The translations under genes were made by a program, and so were the position numbers. Under the pieces are notes generated by a model. It searched no databases and was not told the origin of the DNA. It saw only the letters and a program-made list of their open reading frames with translations. A DNA stretch of 8,626 bases from Nitrospirota bacterium (GTDB lineage: Bacteria; Nitrospirota; JAOUDF01). This document shows positions 5,782 to 8,626 of the stretch, piece by piece. The stretch's first letter is position 1, and every line of letters begins with the position of its first letter. The stretch is taken from contig JAOUDF010000107.1 of the NCBI GenBank assembly GCA_029859385.1, positions 1-8,626 on the forward strand, given 5' to 3'.

Positions 5782-6192
5782 TCAAGACTTGACGGTGTCG
5801 ACAAGAAAGGCGCCATATTCCTTGTCGCTGGCCTGGATATGGCTCGTCAGCCAGTTTCTGAGGAATGAGGCGCATTTCTGGGTGGTAGCAACTGAAGAAC
5901 CGGCGAGGACCTCTTTTTTCAGCTCATCGAGTTTTGCAATTATCGCTTCATGCTCAAGTTTGTGGGCAAAGGCACCGGGGAATTTCTTTTTCTTCAGCAC
6001 CATCTCCTCATGCGCAAAATGGAGGTCCGTGTACTCAGACAACGACTCCAGCACCTCCTCCAGCACCTCATGCCCCTTCCCTTCCATCATGGCGTCGTAA
6101 AGGGTATTGGTGATCTCGATCAATCTTTTATGTTCTGCGTCGAATTCCTTTACGCCGACGCTGTAAACAGTGCTCCATTCTATCAGTGCCAT
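5782..6192 (-). CDS. Bacteriohemerythrin
   Basis: This is a single-domain non-haem di-iron protein of 136 aa, the usual length. All expected iron ligands can be placed: H21 (DAEHKRL), H58 and E62 (HFAHEE), H77 and H81 (HKLEHE), and H118 with D123 (HIQASDKEYG). Hemerythrins of this type reversibly bind O2 at the di-iron site, and some also react with NO. In microaerophiles and anaerobes they are credited with O2 storage, delivery or scavenging. The protein is soluble with no signal peptide or fused signalling domain. The ATG at 6192 has AAGGAG 6 nt away and a strong promoter upstream (6249-6277). It lies 93 nt upstream of the DUF4350-M48-YgbA operon on the same strand. Co-occurrence with a YgbA-family gene hints at O2/NO exposure as the shared theme, which is inference. 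Confidence 0.96.
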   Translation of the reverse strand: MALIEWSTVYSVGVKEFDAEHKRLIEITNTLYDAMMEGKGHEVLEEVLESLSEYTDLHFAHEEMVLKKKKFPGAFAHKLEHEAIIAKLDELKKEVLAGSSVATTQKCASFLRNWLTSHIQASDKEYGAFLVDTVKS

Positions 6193-6248
6193 AACTTCTC
6201 CTTGCCGATGTTTGTTTTCTCGCCGCTACGCAAAAAGCGGGAATAGTA

Positions 6249-6277
6249 AGTATATCAGAATATGCTGTTATTGTCAC
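6249..6277 (-). promoter_or_regulatory. Strong sigma70-like promoter of hemerythrin with overlapping palindrome
   Basis: On the minus strand, -35 GTGACA (6277-6272, 5 of 6) and -10 TATACT (6254-6249, 5 of 6) are spaced by exactly 17 bp. This predicts a start near 6242 and a leader of about 50 nt. An imperfect palindrome, AGTATAT-CAGA-ATATGCT (6249-6266, arms match 6 of 7), covers the -10 box and part of the spacer, where a repressor could bind. The rest of the divergent gap up to the M20 gene (6278-6433) shows no convincing element. Confidence 0.65.
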
Positions 6278-6433
6278 GCCCTTATTTTTCCTCCCGCGAC
6301 CGTCGGAACGCTATTTTTATAACAGACAAGCTTTTGTGCCGCTCGGTTTTTGTTGGACACATGACGGATAACGCGTTACCTTAGCAGCTGGCAGATTTAC
6401 TGATCCGAATTGATGTCTTGAAGAATAGTATAC

Positions 6434-7621
6434 ATGATTACTGAACTTGACCGGCTGGTCGACGAAATTTCAGGACGCCTCGTTGAAATCCGCCGACTGA
6501 TCCACCAACACCCCGAACCCAGCGGCAAGGAGGAGAAGACTTCCACCCTCGTGGCCTCCATTCTCTGGGAGCTGGGCATCCCCCACGTCGAACGGGTGGG
6601 TGGCTACGGTGTAGTCGGTACCATCAAGGGGGAGCGGCCCGGCCCTACCATTGCCCTGCGGGCCGACATGGACGCCCTGCCCCTGCACGACGCCAAGGAA
6701 ACTTCCTACGCCTCTCAGGTACCCGGAGTGGCCCATGCCTGCGGCCACGACGCCCACACCGCCATGCTGCTGGGGGTGGCCATGGTCCTCTCCCGGCTCA
6801 AGGAACAGTTGCCGGGCAACGTAAAGCTGATATTCCAGCCGTCGGAAGAAAGCATCTCCGGAGCGGCAAAGATGATTGAAGAGGGCGTCCTCGACGATCT
6901 CCCGGTATCGGCCATCGTTGCTTTACACTGTTACCCCTATCTCCCTGCCGGAGAGGCCGGGATAAAGGCCGGGCCGGTCATGGCCGCCAGCGATTCCTTC
7001 AACTTCACGATTTCCGGCAAGGGTGGGCATGCATCGCGGCCTCACGAGACCATCGACGCCGTCCTCATCGCGGCCCAGGCGGTGAGCGCCATTCACCAGA
7101 TCGTGAGCCGCCGCATCAATCCGCTCTCACCGGCAGTGATTACCCTGGGGACCATCGAGGGGGGGACTGCTCGAAACGTAATTGCCGACAAGGTGCGGGT
7201 AGCGGGGACCATGCGATCCCTTACCCCGCAGGTGCGGGATACGCTGATGCAGGCACTGGAACAGACCCTTGATGGCATATGCAGGGTTCACGGCGCCTCG
7301 TATGAACTGACCTTTACCGAACGGACGCCGGCAGTGGTCAATGACGGCGATATCATGGCCACGGTCAGCGAGGCCCTGGCGGATGTTCTGGGTGACGGGG
7401 CGGTGCATACCCTGGGTGACCCGGCAATGGGGAGTGAGGATTTCGCCTATTATCTGGAAAAGATTCCGGGGTGCCTGTTCCGGCTGGGGACCGGCGGTGA
7501 GGAGCGCTTCAGCTATCCCCTGCACCACCGTTGTTTCGACATCAATGAAAAGGCCCTGCCCATCGGCGTAAAGGCCCTGGCGTTGTCGGCCATCAGGCTG
7601 CTTGAAAGGCGGACGGCCTGA
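6434..7621 (+). CDS. M20-family amidohydrolase (N-acyl amino acid / hippurate hydrolase type)
   Basis: This is a zinc- or manganese-dependent aminoacylase-type hydrolase of 395 aa, the family's normal size. It is expected to remove acyl groups from N-acyl amino acids in the cytoplasm. The signatures in order are RLIHQHPEPSG at 22-31, LRADMDALPL at 75-84, metal-binding HACGHDAHT at 101-109 (C103, H105) and FQPSEE with the catalytic Glu at 138-139. LHCYP follows with H165, then the dimerisation-domain motif GKGGHASRPHE, then GSEDFAYYLE, and the last ligand in LHHRCFDINEKALPIG (H364/H365). The exact substrate cannot be told apart from IAA-amino-acid, hippurate or diaminopimelate derivatives. The start is ATG 6434 with only a weak GAAGAA (6420-6425) upstream and no clear promoter, so expression may be low or depend on unseen signals. 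It converges on rubredoxin with a 7-nt gap. Confidence 0.94.
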   Translation: MITELDRLVDEISGRLVEIRRLIHQHPEPSGKEEKTSTLVASILWELGIPHVERVGGYGVVGTIKGERPGPTIALRADMDALPLHDAKETSYASQVPGVAHACGHDAHTAMLLGVAMVLSRLKEQLPGNVKLIFQPSEESISGAAKMIEEGVLDDLPVSAIVALHCYPYLPAGEAGIKAGPVMAASDSFNFTISGKGGHASRPHETIDAVLIAAQAVSAIHQIVSRRINPLSPAVITLGTIEGGTARNVIADKVRVAGTMRSLTPQVRDTLMQALEQTLDGICRVHGASYELTFTERTPAVVNDGDIMATVSEALADVLGDGAVHTLGDPAMGSEDFAYYLEKIPGCLFRLGTGGEERFSYPLHHRCFDINEKALPIGVKALALSAIRLLERRTA

Positions 7622-7628
7622 GGAATAT

Positions 7629-7787
7629 TCAGGTCCGCTCGAACGCCGTCTTCCCCGCGCCGCAGCGGGGGCATTTCCAGTCGTCGGGAAGTTTCTCGAA
7701 AGAAGTCTCGGGCGCGATCTCGCGCTTGGGGTCGCCCTTGGCAGGGTCATAGGTATATTCACAAATCGTACAAATCCAACGCTGCAT
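7629..7787 (-). CDS. Rubredoxin
   Basis: This is a 52-aa one-iron electron carrier. Two Cys pairs bind the Fe(SCys)4 centre: C6-x-x-C9 (ICTIC) and C39-x-x-C42 (KCPRCGAGK). Between them are the family's YxYDP (residues 11-15), KGDP, IAPET, F30 and LPDDW segments, and the tail ends GKTAFE. Length is standard. In anaerobes rubredoxin passes electrons to rubrerythrin, superoxide reductase or flavodiiron proteins for O2, peroxide or NO removal; its partner is not in this window. The ATG at 7787 has a strong AAGGAG at 7800-7795 with 7-nt spacing. No good promoter lies in the 94-nt upstream gap, which is filled largely by an inverted repeat, so it may be co-transcribed with the SET gene or use a weak promoter. 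The stop is 7 nt from the stop of the convergent M20 gene. Confidence 0.96.
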   Translation of the reverse strand: MQRWICTICEYTYDPAKGDPKREIAPETSFEKLPDDWKCPRCGAGKTAFERT

Positions 7788-7819
7788 TGTCTTTCTCCTT
7801 GGAACTACAGGTTAATAGA

Positions 7820-7888
7820 CTGAAGGCTGAAGACTGAAGGGAAGACCAGTCTTTCAGGCCTGTACCTTCGACCTTCAGTCTTCAGCCT
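7820..7888. repeat. 17-bp perfect inverted repeat built of 7-bp units
   Basis: The left arm AGGCTGAAGACTGAAGG (7824-7840) is exactly complementary to the right arm CCTTCAGTCTTCAGCCT (7872-7888), with a 31-nt loop. Both arms are themselves 7-bp direct repeats: CTGAAG starts at 7820, 7827 and 7834, and CTTCAG-type units recur on the right. The loop holds two smaller palindromes, AAGAC-CA-GTCTT (7842-7853) and CAGGCCTG (7855-7862). The element lies between the SET and rubredoxin genes, and the SET stop codon (7882-7884) is inside the right arm. Transcribed from the minus strand it would form a stable hairpin right at the SET 3' end, but no U-tract follows. It may protect the 3' end or cause attenuation. 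Confidence 0.85.
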
Positions 7889-8475
7889 GCCTTCTCATAA
7901 TAACAGGTCCGTATCGAATCGTGCTCTATCTCTCCCCGGGCAATCGCCCGGGCCTTGTCCATAAATTCAGGCTTGATAAGCCCAGACAGCGGCTGTTCCA
8001 CCTTGTCGAACCGGGTAAAGGCCGCCGCCAGTCTTGTGTCCCACTCTTCCGCACAGCGCAGCAAGTCGTCGGGCATCACGCAGGTCCGGTCGCTCCCCTC
8101 TTCGGGAAAACAGTCGAAAGGCTCGATGATGTTGAAGAAGCCGTAGTCGTTGGTAATCTCCTGCCCCGCCTCGATGTCCTCAACGGCCAGCTCGAACTGG
8201 TACGGCGTGGCGATGCAGTTGGGGTTGAAGCTGTGGTTGATGAAGCGGGTGTTGTCCCAGCAGAAGACCCAGCGGCCCTGGCAGTCGCGGAAGCTGTACT
8301 TTTCGAGGATATCCTGATAGACCGGCTCCATGGCGCGGACCTCGGCCTCGGTGTGGACCCGGTCGAAGTTGTCCTGCACCCAGATCACCGTGCCCCTGGG
8401 GATAAACCGGGTGGCAAAGATGCCGTGCCCGATCTGGTCGTTGACAAAACGAAGCTCAGTGTAAGGGTGCAGCAT
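7882..8475 (-). CDS. SET-domain protein (putative lysine methyltransferase)
   Basis: The 197-aa product has a bacterial SET domain in its first 115 residues. The SAM-binding GHGIFATRFIPRG is at 16-28, RFINHSFNPNC is at 77-87 with the catalytic-site NHS at 80-82, and EDIEAGQEITNDYG at 99-112 carries the active-site Tyr region. SET proteins transfer methyl groups from SAM to lysine side chains; bacterial substrates are mostly unknown. The C-terminal part (about 113-197) has C117-ish and later cysteines (EPFDCFPEEG, DRTC, LLRC, RTCYY) that could form a post-SET zinc site, although spacing is irregular. The ATG at 8475 shares its A with the stop of the upstream PCP_red gene (TAATG), so translation is probably coupled. 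The last residues and the stop codon fall within the inverted repeat, so the native C-terminus may have been altered by it. Confidence 0.9.
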   Translation of the reverse strand: MLHPYTELRFVNDQIGHGIFATRFIPRGTVIWVQDNFDRVHTEAEVRAMEPVYQDILEKYSFRDCQGRWVFCWDNTRFINHSFNPNCIATPYQFELAVEDIEAGQEITNDYGFFNIIEPFDCFPEEGSDRTCVMPDDLLRCAEEWDTRLAAAFTRFDKVEQPLSGLIKPEFMDKARAIARGEIEHDSIRTCYYEKAG

Positions 8476-8626
8476 TATTGAGGCCTTCCGCCCATCCCCA
8501 TATTGGAGCGGGCCGCCATCAGGATTTCCTTTGTCACCTCGGAGAAACCCTTCTCCCGCGCATACTTCTCCACCGCCTGTTTGGCGATACCGCGCACCAT
8601 GGGCGGTACCCGCTCCATGAGGGCCT
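8475..8626 (-). CDS. C-terminal fragment of a PCP_red-domain protein (5' end outside window)
   Basis: The last 49 residues of a minus-strand gene run in from the right edge and end at TAA 8477-8475. The sequence MERVPPMVRGIAKQAVEKYA, then AREKGFSEVTKEILMAARSN and a terminal MGMGG, matches the PCP_red domain, the small helical C-terminal domain of light-independent protochlorophyllide reductase subunit B. The same domain occurs in non-photosynthetic anaerobes, alone or fused to other redox domains. Which form this is cannot be told because the N-terminus is missing. The typical features seen are the RVP-x-x-VR-G-x-A start, the VEKYAREKG core and the helix ending in A-R. It overlaps the SET gene at TAATG, so the two form an operon. 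A photosynthetic role is not implied. Confidence 0.75.
   Translation of the reverse strand, partial: ALMERVPPMVRGIAKQAVEKYAREKGFSEVTKEILMAARSNMGMGGRPQ

Noticed and set aside
6390..6433. Sigma54-type or sigma70 promoter for the M20 gene
   Set aside because: TGGCAG at about 6390 lacks a matching -12 element, and the TAGTAT next to the start codon is too close to ATG and has no -35.
7820..7888. CRISPR-like or tandem-repeat array
   Set aside because: Units are only 7 bp with no spacers, and the two blocks are inverted to each other, so it is a hairpin-forming repeat.
7921..8481. 186-codon plus-strand open frame
   Set aside because: Antisense to the SET gene, whose NHS and ITNDYG motifs show the true coding strand.

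Overview
The window looks like a chromosomal segment of an anaerobic, GC-rich deltaproteobacterium, most likely a relative of Geobacter. This is inferred from the gene mix: a stand-alone heptose-1-phosphate adenylyltransferase, MoeA, bacteriohemerythrin, rubredoxin, an M48/TPR lipoprotein and a PCP_red-domain protein. No marker gene was available to test it. I saw no tRNA, rRNA, CRISPR array or transposase.

Left part (1-2039, + strand). The 3' end of an unidentified gene overlaps rfaE2 (ADP-heptose synthesis for LPS core). An 89-bp palindromic intergenic repeat follows, then moeA (molybdenum cofactor). The repeat is open-reading-frame neutral and adds a false 25-residue N-terminus to MoeA if the longest ORF is taken.

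Accessory patch (about 2036-3300). Base composition drops visibly in the first gene, an unrecognised 213-aa protein overlapping the moeA stop. Convergent to it lies a two-gene minus-strand cassette, a DUF4258 protein followed by a YgiT-type zinc-finger protein. It has toxin-antitoxin architecture, its own promoter, and an apparently leaderless first gene.

Minus-strand block (3336-6192). In transcription order it holds bacteriohemerythrin, a secreted DUF4350-like protein with an EF-hand-type loop, an M48 metalloprotease lipoprotein with TPRs, and a YgbA-family protein. The last three are tightly packed and have their own promoter. Hemerythrin has a very good promoter overlapped by an imperfect palindrome. 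Hemerythrin (O2/NO binding) and YgbA (nitrosative-stress family) suggest a link to O2/NO exposure, which is inference.

Right part (6434-8626). A plus-strand M20 amidohydrolase converges on a 52-aa rubredoxin gene. Upstream of rubredoxin on the minus strand are a SET-domain protein and the C-terminal end of a PCP_red-domain protein, which share a TAATG stop/start. A 17-bp perfect inverted repeat built of 7-bp units lies between SET and rubredoxin and supplies the SET stop codon.
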